Assembly (NCBI GenBank): GCA_964384025.1
Contig: CAYLJJ010000020.1
Location: forward strand, 8,696 to 72,695
Source: CAYLJJ01 sp964384025
GTDB taxonomy: Bacteria; Myxococcota_A; Bradymonadia; UBA7976; UBA1532
Direction: 5' to 3'
DNA length: 64,000 nt
A model generated the notes under the pieces. It saw only the letters and a program-made list of their open reading frames with translations. It searched no databases and was not told the DNA's origin. The translations under genes and the position numbers were made by a program. Below are positions 44,201 through 52,644 of this stretch, piece after piece; position 1 is the stretch's first letter, and each line of letters begins with the position of its first letter.

Positions 44201-45837
44201 GTGACGAGGGGCGCTGTAGCTTGCCCGGAGAGGAGGGAGAGCCTCCCGGCTGTCGCTTAGTCTATATCGCCCTCTGCGGGAATGATCAGTTGGATGAGGG
44301 AGAGGAGTGTGATGGGGAGCCACGCTGTAGTGATCTCTGCGTCCTAGAGTTTTGTGGAGATGGGATCCTCCAAGAGGAGGTGGAAGGCTGTGATGATGGG
44401 GGCAACCTCAGCGGTGATGGCTGCGATGAAGCCTGCGTCTTGGAGTTCTGTGGAGATGGTGTTCAACAGGGAGAGGAGAGCTGTGATCTGGGAGAAGAGA
44501 ACAGCGATACAGGAGCTTGCCTGAGCGATTGCCGCCTCCCGAGCTGTGGAGATGGCTTCCTACAGATCGGCGTGGAGGAGTGTGATGATGGCAACTTGCT
44601 GTCCAGAGATGCTTGTAACCCCAGCTGTCAAATAGAGCGCTGTGGAGATGCCCTGCCTGGGCCTGAAGAGGAGTGCGACGATGGCAACGCCGAGTTGGGG
44701 GATGGCTGCGCCCCCGATTGCGTCTTTGAGTTCTGTGGAGATGGTCGTCCGGGTCAAGAGGAGGCATGCGATGATGGTAACTTGGTCAGCGGGGATGGCT
44801 GCGATAAGGATTGTGCTCTAGAGTTCCCCGACGCCTGTGGAGATGGGCGGGTGGGGCCAGGCGAAGCCTGTGATGATGGTGGCCTAGAGCCTGGAGATGG
44901 CTGTGACCCGAGCTGTCAACTGGAGGATCCTGAGGCCTGTGGAGATGGTCACCGAGGTGCTGGGGAGGAGTGTGATGATGGCAACCGCTTAGATGGTGAT
45001 GGCTGCGCCCGAGGCTGCGCTTTGGAGCGCTGTGGAGACCATATCCAACAGGCGGGTGAGGGCTGCGATGATGGCAACCTCGAGTCTGGTGATGGCTGTG
45101 ATCCAGAGTGTCAGTTGGAGATGCCCCGCTGTGGCGATGCTCGACAAGAGTGGGGAGAGAGCTGTGATGATGGCAACGAGGTTGCAGGAGATGGCTGTGA
45201 CTCAAGCTGCCAGCTTGAGACTCCCGCTCCTGTCACCGCCCGCTGTGGAGATGGGCAGCTGGATCCAGGGGAAGCTTGTGATGATGGAGGGCGCTTTGAG
45301 GGAGATGGCTGTGATGAGCGTTGCCAACTTGAGGCGGTCATCTGTGGAAACAGCGCTCTAGAGCGAGGGGAGCGCTGCGATGATGGTAACCAGGAGCCTG
45401 GGGATGGCTGCGATCCAAGCTGTCAGCTGGAGGCGGTCTGTGGAGATGGACAGCTGGGCTTGGGAGAATCCTGCGATGATGGCAACCTCGAGTCTGGTGA
45501 TGGCTGCTCCAGTAACTGTAAAGAGGAGCTTGAGCCTGACGCGGGCTTAGAGGATATCGGACTGGGGGATGTTGCTCTAGAGGATACAACTCTAGAAGAG
45601 GATCTTGCCCCTGAAGAAGATCTTGCTCCTGAAGAGGAGATAGATCCCAGCGACGCCGATCTTGAAGCCAGAGGAGACAGCGATGGTTTTGATGCCTGCC
45701 TTGGTGAGTTCTGTGGAGGCAGCGGCGGCTCAAGCTGTGCGGGCTGCAGCGCTCTCCCAGGCTCAGGATCTTGGCCCAGCGTTCTGCTTCTGCTCCCTCT
45801 GCTGTTGTTGAGCTTTAGACCTCGGCAGCGACGCTAA
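41242..45837 (+). CDS. Giant Cys-rich repeat protein with MYXO-CTERM tail
   Basis: A 1531-residue exported protein. A signal peptide (MRATQGIWFVAFIAISSSSGWA) leads into EGF/Dickkopf-like Cys modules (about 25-200), then a ~430-residue Cys-poor region with beta and helical parts (FDSTPGEDPRSFCPHCSLAVF), then about 18 units of the CGDGxxxxGEECDDGNxxxGDGCxxxC type. The repeats are split by a ~200-residue Cys-poor insert after the fourth unit. An acidic linker (LEEDLAPEEDLAPEEE) and GSSCAGCSALPGSG plus a Leu-rich helix and RPRQRR form a MYXO-CTERM sorting tail. The repeat is typical of Myxococcota outer-surface proteins. Function is unknown; adhesion or structural roles are possible. Its stop overlaps the convergent gene by four bases. 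Confidence 0.85.
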   Translation: MRATQGIWFVAFIAISSSSGWAYIEDTGGCDSDENCSGSSCLSIEGEESVCVGQPCEEDSDCLSGNCESFGGESYCYSCAGESPIGCGGDDDCEGAEICVRTDECFPLECMCEYGMWKCSSDCDGGVCAVCPGPDPICIGFCSRDEDCPDEQYCSSLHRCLDGCRTAPDSCPMRQSCHPLKRVCRQCPYRDDNSMDCHFVDASEPRRLIMDDRGGQGEGYSFSFDSTPGEDPRSFCPHCSLAVFVADVGLDLNELKLLGFNQPRFQNIQGIITALDQLLQMDTSELEQLAQQIVDQAEGEGESLELEAVVEQLQGLITKITEQKGRIETLLNIQNLAFDFDSLSFRDLVRGMGFKMDSAFRADFNDPNDPKKSSGLRVYDLDEFLHAMAEQVPGGVVESIRTLLGQVPNLPGAFEISGDDDDPLKPFQFHGIHSNLTIKQRSYTLTGNDVALLVYTLVNDTQRILPLVQVAFIADFDIPPQAKDLKTAFDPLSKSIMVYDLHPYAEPEKHYWFGVAPSSLSAGPPHFLFSNYNLDKNLSLSQSARSINEKRMKFFLWHPSVSGDHDDAEGKSEKQGAISLMMAEPMMPGDERSVAFCMAGAVGSAEGSVKAELQAKLSACVGLYDLLTAECGNGSIELGEICDGGEGCSSSCRPKRCGDGEQTEGEGCDDGNLENNDGCSRTCQVERCGDGIKQRDEECDDGNDSNDDSCLRGCVAARCGDGILRRCVPESGDYCGEPLCGPGAFCLKGDLRINEVPDEIAGRPNTGAFEHLEDLQRQRLRYGISFDLLGEERIDMEFYDEFQLGTGPVTVRFEGDRFLRESVGPSLSGSTWRLYLRDLDPGNPLGIENFEVEQVRSEGRISRSGFGLLFSELRFDPDLLTATVERAEEEGLMLHQVLFSQPFEIDQLRLRLERFDPQSPRQHSTDLAFGDCDLQNHLEERERLIPEECDDGNVSNFDTCTVSCQHARCGDGFTQRELGEECDEIDGDEGRCSLPGEEGEPPGCRLVYIALCGNDQLDEGEECDGEPRCSDLCVLEFCGDGILQEEVEGCDDGGNLSGDGCDEACVLEFCGDGVQQGEESCDLGEENSDTGACLSDCRLPSCGDGFLQIGVEECDDGNLLSRDACNPSCQIERCGDALPGPEEECDDGNAELGDGCAPDCVFEFCGDGRPGQEEACDDGNLVSGDGCDKDCALEFPDACGDGRVGPGEACDDGGLEPGDGCDPSCQLEDPEACGDGHRGAGEECDDGNRLDGDGCARGCALERCGDHIQQAGEGCDDGNLESGDGCDPECQLEMPRCGDARQEWGESCDDGNEVAGDGCDSSCQLETPAPVTARCGDGQLDPGEACDDGGRFEGDGCDERCQLEAVICGNSALERGERCDDGNQEPGDGCDPSCQLEAVCGDGQLGLGESCDDGNLESGDGCSSNCKEELEPDAGLEDIGLGDVALEDTTLEEDLAPEEDLAPEEEIDPSDADLEARGDSDGFDACLGEFCGGSGGSSCAGCSALPGSGSWPSVLLLLPLLLLSFRPRQRR
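43125..45520 (+). repeat. About 18 Cys-rich CGDG/ECDDGN protein repeats
   Basis: Units of about 35-40 residues run from 43125 to about 43430 (four units) and from about 44085 to 45520 (about 14 units). The core is CGDG, then GEECDDGN, then GDGC and CQLE. Codon-level similarity (tgtgatgatggcaac recurring) gives strong DNA repetition. The section between the two blocks encodes a distinct Cys-poor domain. Confidence 0.92.
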
Positions 45838-47297
45838 GGGAGCAGCCGCCGAAAGCCATGGGCGAGGATCACCGGATAGAGCGCGAGGTTGCGCAAAAGC
45901 GCCCTTAGAGCAGAGAAACGGGGGGCGGGGGTGCCATGGGCCAATGCAAAGGCCAGGGCTCGGAGGTGGCTTGGACCAAAGGGGCCATCATGAATCAGTT
46001 CTACCAGCTCCGGCAGAGCTGTCGCCCCACGCTGCGCTCCCAGCCAAGCCCCCAAGATCGCGGCGATGGTGTCTGTGTCCCCACCCACCGAGATAAGCTC
46101 TATCAGCGCCTCCTGGATCTCATCACCCGCGCTGAGCAGCCCAAAGGAGGCTAAGCCGAGGGTGTGAACCACATAGCCTGTGTTCCCTAGGCTCTTTGCC
46201 GCTTCTGTAAAGTCAACAGCCTCCTTATGGAGCCTAAGCGCCTCGTCGATGGCGCTCAGGAGCTTTGCCTCTTTGAGCAAACTACGTCCAACAATGATCG
46301 CCTCCATGGCGCTCTCACCTCGCGCCAGCGCAGCGGCGACCTCTGCTGCATAGAGCGCACCCTCAATGCCTACAGGGTGGGTGTGGGTCAAGATGGTGGT
46401 CACCCGAACAAAGCGTCGGCGACGAGCCTCATCTTGGGCATAGATCACCCCTACGATGGGCGCTCGCATCGTGGCCCCGTTTCCGGCCGAGTAGATCCCT
46501 GGAGAGGCCATCCCAAGGCTCATCCGTAGGCAGGCTCGCAGCGTGGAGAGCCCGACTCCAAAGGGCAGCCGCCAAAACCAAGCGATCATCGCTCGCCGAA
46601 AGCGCCGCTGGAGAACCTCAGCCTCTCGCTCTATCCCGCCACTGAGCAGCTGGAGCAGGTGCAGGCTGTGGGCGAGGAGCGCTGACTGCTCGGTATCATC
46701 AGAGATAAAGCCGATCTCTCCAAGGAGATGGAAGCGTCGGAGCGATCTAAATCTCTTCGCGATGGCCTGCGCGAACATCCCCTCACAGGCCAAACCCAGG
46801 GCATCACCCAAGGCACACCCCAGCAGGGCCCCCGCCAACCGATCCTCACGGCTGCGCAGCGCCTCTGCCTCTTGAGCGCGCCGGGTCGCCTCCTGTGTAA
46901 GGTGGATCTGCACCCAAGAGAAATCGCCCTCCAAAACAGGCTGGAGCCGCGCAAGCAAGATCGTACATAGATCTAGGATCCCATCTCGAACCTTGGAGAG
47001 TGAGGCGGCGGGCTCTGTATTGTTGATCAACTTCAGGGGAGGCGCGTCAACAGCGGGGCGATGAACCTGGAGCGCGTGGAAGAGTTTGAGAGGGAGATCA
47101 ACGCCTGTATTCTCAGATAGAAACTCTACAAACATCTCGCCCTCAAAGCCCTCACAGAAGAAGAGGCTGCAAGCAGATAGGTGCATGATCACGCCATCGG
47201 GTTGAGCATCCTCGAGACTGTAAGGGGTGGGCCACTCAAAAGCTGAGAGGAGCTCTTCAAGGAGAGCGACTGTTAAAAAGCGTGGGGGGTGGTACAT
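45834..47297 (-). CDS. ADP-ribosylglycohydrolase (DraG/ADP-ribosyl-GH family) with unknown N-terminal domain
   Basis: A 487-residue protein. The catalytic part begins near residue 150: GALLGCALGDALG (156-168), GFISDDTEQ (Asp200, Asp201, Glu203), GNGATMRAP (about 272-280) and VGGDTDTIAAILGAW (Asp407, Asp409). These supply the two magnesium ions that remove ADP-ribose from proteins or small molecules. The N-terminal ~150 residues (MYHPPRFLTVALLEELLSAF onward) match no family I recognise and are an unusual fusion, perhaps a substrate-binding part. It converges with the Cys-rich gene, with a four-base overlap of stop codons. It is downstream of tldE with a 40-base gap and may be in the same operon. 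Confidence 0.88.
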   Translation of the reverse strand: MYHPPRFLTVALLEELLSAFEWPTPYSLEDAQPDGVIMHLSACSLFFCEGFEGEMFVEFLSENTGVDLPLKLFHALQVHRPAVDAPPLKLINNTEPAASLSKVRDGILDLCTILLARLQPVLEGDFSWVQIHLTQEATRRAQEAEALRSREDRLAGALLGCALGDALGLACEGMFAQAIAKRFRSLRRFHLLGEIGFISDDTEQSALLAHSLHLLQLLSGGIEREAEVLQRRFRRAMIAWFWRLPFGVGLSTLRACLRMSLGMASPGIYSAGNGATMRAPIVGVIYAQDEARRRRFVRVTTILTHTHPVGIEGALYAAEVAAALARGESAMEAIIVGRSLLKEAKLLSAIDEALRLHKEAVDFTEAAKSLGNTGYVVHTLGLASFGLLSAGDEIQEALIELISVGGDTDTIAAILGAWLGAQRGATALPELVELIHDGPFGPSHLRALAFALAHGTPAPRFSALRALLRNLALYPVILAHGFRRLLP

Positions 47298-47337
47298 CTA
47301 AACGAGCACCTTAATGTAGAAGAGCGATTCTTGAACC

Positions 47338-48651
47338 TCAACTCCCGCTGAGCTGAACATCCTCAAAGAGGCAGCTTGGGCAGCGAGCGCTGCTGTTTTC
47401 ATCAGGATCATCGCCAACCGCGACGAGGCGCTGCCAAATCTCACCAAAGTGACCTGAGAGATTGACCTCTGAGACCGGCTCAGCGATCTGACCATCCCGG
47501 ATCACGCGCCCGGCGCAGCCCATGCTGATCTCACCTGTGGTCTCGTTGCTGTTGCCACCCAAGAAGCGCTCCAACAGGAGCCCCTCCTTGACATCTGCAA
47601 TCAGCCCCTTGAGATCCTGATCGCCATAGGCCCACTCAAGATCGTGGGTATTGGCGCCGGTGGGCTCTACCCCCATCTTACGGGCGTAGTAGTCGTCGAT
47701 GAGATAGGTCATCAGACGCCCCTCCTGGATGATATAGCGGGGCTGAGTAGCGAAGCCATCTCCATCCCAGAGCGCGGCTCCCAGCCCTCGGGGACGATGA
47801 GGGCTGTCTTTAAGGCTCAAGAGGGGGCTGCAGATCTGCTCTCCCAGCTTCCCCTCCCAGAGGCTGCGTTTCTGCTGAAGGAGCGGGCCGCTGAGGGGCT
47901 GAAGCAGAGCCCCCAAGAGCCGCCCCAATGCGCGGTTCTCTACCAAGACGGGATAGCGCCCTGTCTTTAAGCTCCTCGCCCCAAGCTGAGCAGCGGCGCT
48001 CTGAGTCGCCTTCTGGGCGATACGCTCTGCTGAGGGCAGCTCCTCCATATGGCGGCGCAGGCCATAGTCCCAGCCCATCGGGCGCCGTTCTCCCTGATCT
48101 TGAACCGTGACCATGGCGGAGAGTGAGAAGTTGCTGCTGCGGCGATGCCCCTCAAAGCCGTTGCTGTGGACCCGCGCGCTCTCTGAGAAGCTGTCGCTGC
48201 GTCCGGTGCTCACCGAGATGATCGGCAGCTCCTCTTGGCGAACCAAGGCCTCTAAGGCCATCACCTGCTCAAGGCGCTCCTGAGCCTGGATCTCCCCAAA
48301 GCTCCTATCCTCCAGATCCAAATCCAGCTCAGCGCGGCCCTGATAGCGCTCAGGATCAGGCAGACGGCGGTGAAGATCAGGCTCCAAGAGCCGGGTCATC
48401 GAGATGGTGTCGTTCAGGAACTTCGTCAGGGCCTCAGGGCGCAAATCGCTGGTGCTGTTGACGCTATAGCGACCGTTGACAAAGATCTCAGCGCTGAGCC
48501 CCCGATGTCTGCGCTCCTGTACCTGCTCAATGCGACCATCTCGCCACTCCAGATCGACGCCTCGGGAGCGGTTTAAGGCGATCTTAACCTCGTCAGCCCC
48601 CAGAGAGAGGGCCTGCTCCATCGCTTGCCGCGTAGCCTTAAGGATCTCCAT
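47338..48651 (-). CDS. tldE: TldE/PmbA metalloprotease-pair subunit
   Basis: A 437-residue partner of TldD. Family signs include ADEVKIALNRSRGVDLEWRDG near the N-terminus, GRYPVLVENRALGRLLGALL in the middle and GNSNETTGEISMGCAGRVI in the C-terminal third. TldE lacks the zinc site of TldD and forms a heterodimer with it, a protease known from maturation of microcin B17 and degradation of the antitoxin CcdA. The start is ATG at 48651 in a TGATG overlap with tldD; a GTG one codon upstream is possible. Confidence 0.93.
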   Translation of the reverse strand: MEILKATRQAMEQALSLGADEVKIALNRSRGVDLEWRDGRIEQVQERRHRGLSAEIFVNGRYSVNSTSDLRPEALTKFLNDTISMTRLLEPDLHRRLPDPERYQGRAELDLDLEDRSFGEIQAQERLEQVMALEALVRQEELPIISVSTGRSDSFSESARVHSNGFEGHRRSSNFSLSAMVTVQDQGERRPMGWDYGLRRHMEELPSAERIAQKATQSAAAQLGARSLKTGRYPVLVENRALGRLLGALLQPLSGPLLQQKRSLWEGKLGEQICSPLLSLKDSPHRPRGLGAALWDGDGFATQPRYIIQEGRLMTYLIDDYYARKMGVEPTGANTHDLEWAYGDQDLKGLIADVKEGLLLERFLGGNSNETTGEISMGCAGRVIRDGQIAEPVSEVNLSGHFGEIWQRLVAVGDDPDENSSARCPSCLFEDVQLSGS

Positions 48652-50084
48652 CACTGCGCCTCCGAGTTGACACCGCCCACGGTGATCGCCTTAACCCGCA
48701 CGCTGGGCATTCCCAGAGAGACAGGCACACTCTGCCCCCCCTTGCCACAGGTCCAGCCTCCGTCGTCCATTTGAAAGTTATCTCCCACCATATCGGTGTT
48801 TTGGAGAACATCAGGGCCATTGCCGATGATGTTGGTGTCCTTGATCGGTGCGGTCAAGCGACCATCCTCGATGAGATAGCCGGTCTTGATATAGAAGGTG
48901 AAGTCTCCAGCGCCGATCATTACCTGTCCGTTGGTGAAGGTCTCAGCATAGACCCCTCGCTTGACCGAGCGGATGATCTCCTCCTGGCTGTGAGGTCCAG
49001 GCAGCATATAAGTATTGCGCATTCGAGGCAGAGGGCTGTGACGGAAGGACTCCCGTCGCCCGTTGCCGGTGGGCTCTACTCCATAATGCTGAGCGCTGAT
49101 GCGATCATGCATATAGCTCTCGAGGACTCCATCCTTGACCAACACTGTACGACGGCTGGGCATCCCCTCATCATCAATGTTGATCGAACCTCGCGCGCTG
49201 GGCTCTAGGCCATCATCGATGATGGTGACCGCCTTGGGGGCGATCTGCTCTCCCAGCTTGTCGGCATAGACTGAGATCCCTTTACGGTTAAAGTCCGCTT
49301 CCATACCGTGGCCAATCGCCTCATGAAGCAGGATGCCCGCTGAACCAGCTCCCAGGACCACTGGCATCGTCCCGGCGGGGGCTGGATTGGCCTCAAAGAG
49401 GAAGAGGGTGCGTTCTACGGCTCGGCGAGACACCTTCTCCACTCGCTCAGGGCTGAAGAACTCAAAGCCCATCCGCCCCGCCATATTGACGCTGTTGCTC
49501 TCTCGGGCGCCCTTCTGCTCCGCAGTACAGCTCACATGGACGCGAGTCATCGGTTGGCGATCAAAGCTGAGGCGACCATCGGAGTCGATGATCATCACCG
49601 CGCTGGAGCTGTCAGCGAAGCCCACCTGCACCTTGATGATGCGGGGATCGCTGGCGAAAGCCAGCTCATTGATGCGGCGCAGGATTGGCATCTTCTCAGA
49701 GACGCCGATCTGCTCCCAGGGCTGTTGGACAGGGTAAAGGTCGGGTAGGGTCTGGACCTTGAAGCTTTGAGGCCCAGGGCGGGCAGGGCCTTCAGCGATC
49801 ACCGCCGCCGTGGAGGCTGCCTCAGAGAGGGCGCGCCGATCCAACTCCTCAGTGTAGGCATAGCCGGTCTGATCGCCCTTGATCACACGCACACCCACAC
49901 CCAGGGTGACAGAGGTATAGGCGCGATTGACCGCCCCATCCTCCAGCCCCAGGTGATGGTTTAGACGATGCTCAAAGAACAGCTCCGCCCAGTCCGCGCC
50001 TCGCGCCATCGCCTTCTCGAAGGCGAGGCGGAGCATCCCTTGATCTACCCCAAAGGCAGCGAAATATTCGAGACCTGGGTTCAT
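48651..50084 (-). CDS. tldD: TldD zinc metalloprotease subunit
   Basis: A 477-residue catalytic subunit. The zinc motif HEAIGH (His254, Glu255, His259) lies in GILLHEAIGHGMEADFNRKG, followed by a late Cys-containing segment (GGWTCGKGGQ) as in other TldD proteins. Start is the ATG at 50084 with GGAG seven bases upstream; a TTG two codons earlier is a poor alternative. It overlaps tldE by one base and begins two bases after a DUF6918-like gene. TldD/TldE cleaves unfolded or small peptides; the natural substrate here is unknown. Confidence 0.95.
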   Translation of the reverse strand: MNPGLEYFAAFGVDQGMLRLAFEKAMARGADWAELFFEHRLNHHLGLEDGAVNRAYTSVTLGVGVRVIKGDQTGYAYTEELDRRALSEAASTAAVIAEGPARPGPQSFKVQTLPDLYPVQQPWEQIGVSEKMPILRRINELAFASDPRIIKVQVGFADSSSAVMIIDSDGRLSFDRQPMTRVHVSCTAEQKGARESNSVNMAGRMGFEFFSPERVEKVSRRAVERTLFLFEANPAPAGTMPVVLGAGSAGILLHEAIGHGMEADFNRKGISVYADKLGEQIAPKAVTIIDDGLEPSARGSINIDDEGMPSRRTVLVKDGVLESYMHDRISAQHYGVEPTGNGRRESFRHSPLPRMRNTYMLPGPHSQEEIIRSVKRGVYAETFTNGQVMIGAGDFTFYIKTGYLIEDGRLTAPIKDTNIIGNGPDVLQNTDMVGDNFQMDDGGWTCGKGGQSVPVSLGMPSVRVKAITVGGVNSEAQ

Positions 50085-50086
50085 GA

Positions 50087-50530
50087 TCAAGCTCCGTTTT
50101 TCTTGAGCATGGCGCCCACCCGAGGCATGGCGGCCATCACCTGCTTCTTCCCCATCGGGCGCAGCTTGCGGTAGGCAGAAACTAAGATCTTATGACGATT
50201 CCTATCGGCACGTTGATCGGTGATCGCCAGGAGAGACTCAGCGATGGGATCTTTAGCCTTGATCACTGCTGGCGCGATCTCGCCCCCTCCTCTTTCCTGA
50301 AACCCCGCGTAGAACTCCTCCATCTGAGCAACAAAGTCATCCACCAGAGCCTCTACAGAGCCCTGAATGATTCCTGACTTAAAAGTCTTGACGGTCTTAA
50401 AAGCGGCCTTGATGGCGAGGCCGCTGATGCCCCGCTTGCTCTGCACCTCCTCTTCGATGAGCTGAACACAGTCAGCCACAACCAGGGGACGTTGTGTCTC
50501 ATTGAGTAGGATCTCTGCGAGGGTTGGCAT
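50087..50530 (-). CDS. DUF6918-like protein
   Basis: A 147-residue protein of all-helical look: VVADCVQLIEEEVQSKRGISG followed by IKAAFKTVKTFKSGIIQGSV and EALVDDFVAQMEEFYAGF. It resembles the small conserved proteins termed DUF6918 (from memory, not searched). Its stop is two bases before the tldD start, so it is the upstream member of the TldD/TldE operon. There is no signal peptide or membrane helix. A role related to the protease or its substrate is inference from position. Confidence 0.7.
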   Translation of the reverse strand: MPTLAEILLNETQRPLVVADCVQLIEEEVQSKRGISGLAIKAAFKTVKTFKSGIIQGSVEALVDDFVAQMEEFYAGFQERGGGEIAPAVIKAKDPIAESLLAITDQRADRNRHKILVSAYRKLRPMGKKQVMAAMPRVGAMLKKNGA

Positions 50531-50849
50531 CCGCTTCTCCTGAGCTGAAAAGAGGGGATTGTGCGGGATCAGGGGAGGGGATTGCCAGAGATTAAGAACC
50601 CCGCTCAGCTGATGCCACGCTCCCGCCCCAAAGCCACCAAGGCGCAGCTGACGATCTCGAGGAGGACGAGGGTCTGAAAGCCAAAAGCCGCATAGGCCAT
50701 ATCACTACTTATTCACCGCGATCTGGAGGAGCTCTCTAGATGTTGAGCATTGGAGAGGGAAAGTGGGAGATTTATGAGATACTCTTCAGCCCAAGTCCCG
50801 AGGTGTAGGCTGCATGCTCCGGATAGATATCGGAAGATGAGGAGACTCT
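50531..50849. other. Divergent intergenic region
   Basis: A 319-base gap between the DUF6918-tldD-tldE operon and the kinase gene. Besides the candidate 31-codon ORF it holds the kinase leader (GAGGAG five bases before its GTG). I see no RNA gene, terminator or clear promoter. Confidence 0.55.
50605..50700 (-). CDS. Possible 31-residue membrane peptide
   Basis: An ATG frame encodes MAYAAFGFQTLVLLEIVSC and ends in GRERGIS. It is a plausible single-span small membrane protein, with host-like codons. It has only a weak Shine-Dalgarno. It would be the first gene of the DUF6918-tldD-tldE operon, with 74 bases before the next start. Small size makes chance possible. Confidence 0.3.
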   Translation of the reverse strand: MAYAAFGFQTLVLLEIVSCALVALGRERGIS

Positions 50850-52532
50850 GTGCATCAATGTCCCCAGTGTGGCCGGAGGTTTTCCCAAGAGCTGCGCTAC
50901 TGCCCTGAAGATGGAGAGCGCCTGGAGCGAGATCCACTCATAGGGAGGCTGATCTCAGGTCGTAGGATCGAAACCTTTATCGGCGCTGGAGGCACAGGAA
51001 CTCTCTATCGTGCACGGCATACCGCCTTAGAGCGCAGTGAAGCCCTTAAAATCCTACATCCCGAGTTGGCCTGCGAGCGACACCTCCAGCGGCGCTTCTT
51101 TCAAGAGGCTCGTATCATCGCCTCCCTGCACAGCTCCAACACGGTGCGGCTCTATGATTGTGGGCGCAGCGATGACTACCTCTATATGCTCATGGAGTTC
51201 TTGGAGGGACAAACCCTGGGGAGTCTACTTGAGCAGGAGGGGAGGCTGGTACCTGAACGCGCGGCCCTGATCCTCTACCAGATCTGTGACTCCCTCAACG
51301 AGGCTCATGAAGCTCAGGTGATTCATAGGGATATCAAACCTGAGAACCTGATCATTCAGGAGTTGGGAACGGGAGAGGAGCAGGTCAAGGTCCTGGACTT
51401 TGGGGTCGCGCGCTTAAGAGCTGAGGGGGCTTGTCTAACCGCACCAGGGATGCTCTTTGGTACAGCAGCGTACGCCTCACCCGAGCAGGTGCGTGGAGAG
51501 TCTGAGCTGGATGGGCGCAGTGATCTCTACGCTTTGGGGATCCTGCTCTATGAGATGCTCTCAGGTCATAACCCCTTCTATCCAGAGCGACAGGGCAGCG
51601 TCCGAGAGGTGCTGATGCGACAGCTTGGTCCGCGTCCAGCGCTCCCTTTGGGTCCTCCTCAACTGGCTCGGATCTGTCTCTCTCTCCTGGCCCTGGACAA
51701 GAGCGAACGTCCCAAGAGCGCCCGTACCCTTCAGCAACAGCTGCTTCAAGCAGGCTTTGCCTCTACTCGTAATATCACACCTACCTTCCTGATTGAGGAG
51801 CGAGAGCAGCTTAAGGAGGAGCGGGAGTTCTTAAAGCACGAGCGAGCTGCACTACAGCGTCAGAGGCTTGGATTGGAGCAGGAGCGTCTTGAGTTTGAGA
51901 GGAGGCTCAGCAGCGATCCTCAGAGGACCTTGTTGAGCGCCTATGAGAGCCGGGATGGCCTCCGAGGCCCCAATGATGATGGACTCCTCCAGCTCCCCCA
52001 AGCGGGGTTTATGGCTGTGGTCTCAGGAGGAAGTCAGCCTCAGGGGCATCGCGCAGCTCAGGAGCTGTTGGCGCTGCTGGGGCGCTTCTTACGTGATACA
52101 GAGAGGGCAGAGGCCCAGGGTCCTCATTGGGAGGGCAGCCGCTTTATCACGGCGCTGCGTCTGGCGAGGCTCCAGCTTCAAGAGCAGCGCCTGGAGGGAG
52201 CCTTTCTCTATCTGGCGAGGAGATCTCTTCAGCTCCTGCGAGCGGGGCGCGCCTGCATTATGCGGCTCAGGGGCGAGGAGCTTAAAGAGCTGGGTTACAC
52301 AACTCCAACGCTCAGCGCCAGTGAGGGTCCTCAACGGCGGATCCCAGAAGAGAATTATCAACGAGGTGATCTCTTCCTCCTCAGCCCCACCGCTTGGCTC
52401 AAGACGCTCTCAACAGCGCAGATTCAGGCGACTTTAAACGCTTCTACTGATCTTGAGGCCTGCTGTGGAGCCCTGCTGGATCTGCAGAGGTCTTCGGTCG
52501 AGAGTCGCAGTTTGCTTTTGGTTCAGTTTTGA
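50850..52532 (+). CDS. Serine/threonine protein kinase with N-terminal zinc ribbon
   Basis: A 560-residue soluble kinase starting at GTG. Residues 1-25 form a zinc ribbon (CPQCGRRFSQELRYCPEDG; the fourth ligand is not Cys but Cys4, Cys7 and Cys18 are present). The Hanks-type kinase follows: glycine loop GAGGTGTLYRA, Lys67 in EALKIL, HRDIKPEN with Asp161, DFG with Asp183, and GTAAYASPEQ as the activation segment. From ~310 a coiled coil rich in Glu/Arg (EREQLKEEREFLKHERAAL) leads into a ~200-residue C-terminal region of unknown fold. No membrane helix or PASTA domain is present. Such zinc-ribbon kinases are typical of Myxococcota. The substrate is unknown. Confidence 0.92.
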   Translation: MHQCPQCGRRFSQELRYCPEDGERLERDPLIGRLISGRRIETFIGAGGTGTLYRARHTALERSEALKILHPELACERHLQRRFFQEARIIASLHSSNTVRLYDCGRSDDYLYMLMEFLEGQTLGSLLEQEGRLVPERAALILYQICDSLNEAHEAQVIHRDIKPENLIIQELGTGEEQVKVLDFGVARLRAEGACLTAPGMLFGTAAYASPEQVRGESELDGRSDLYALGILLYEMLSGHNPFYPERQGSVREVLMRQLGPRPALPLGPPQLARICLSLLALDKSERPKSARTLQQQLLQAGFASTRNITPTFLIEEREQLKEEREFLKHERAALQRQRLGLEQERLEFERRLSSDPQRTLLSAYESRDGLRGPNDDGLLQLPQAGFMAVVSGGSQPQGHRAAQELLALLGRFLRDTERAEAQGPHWEGSRFITALRLARLQLQEQRLEGAFLYLARRSLQLLRAGRACIMRLRGEELKELGYTTPTLSASEGPQRRIPEENYQRGDLFLLSPTAWLKTLSTAQIQATLNASTDLEACCGALLDLQRSSVESRSLLLVQF

Positions 52533-52644
52533 GTGAGTTGAAAGGAACAGGTCCTCGACTGAACCCTGTAACTACAGCGCCTTGACGTAACTTAATCATT
52601 GTAGAGACTCAGATTTTGTCTGCCTGATATCGGTCATGGAGTGC

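Noticed and set aside
43125..45520. Repetitive DNA resembling a repeat array or satellite
   Set aside because: The period is protein-level, with conserved Cys/Asp positions, and frame is kept; it is coding sequence.
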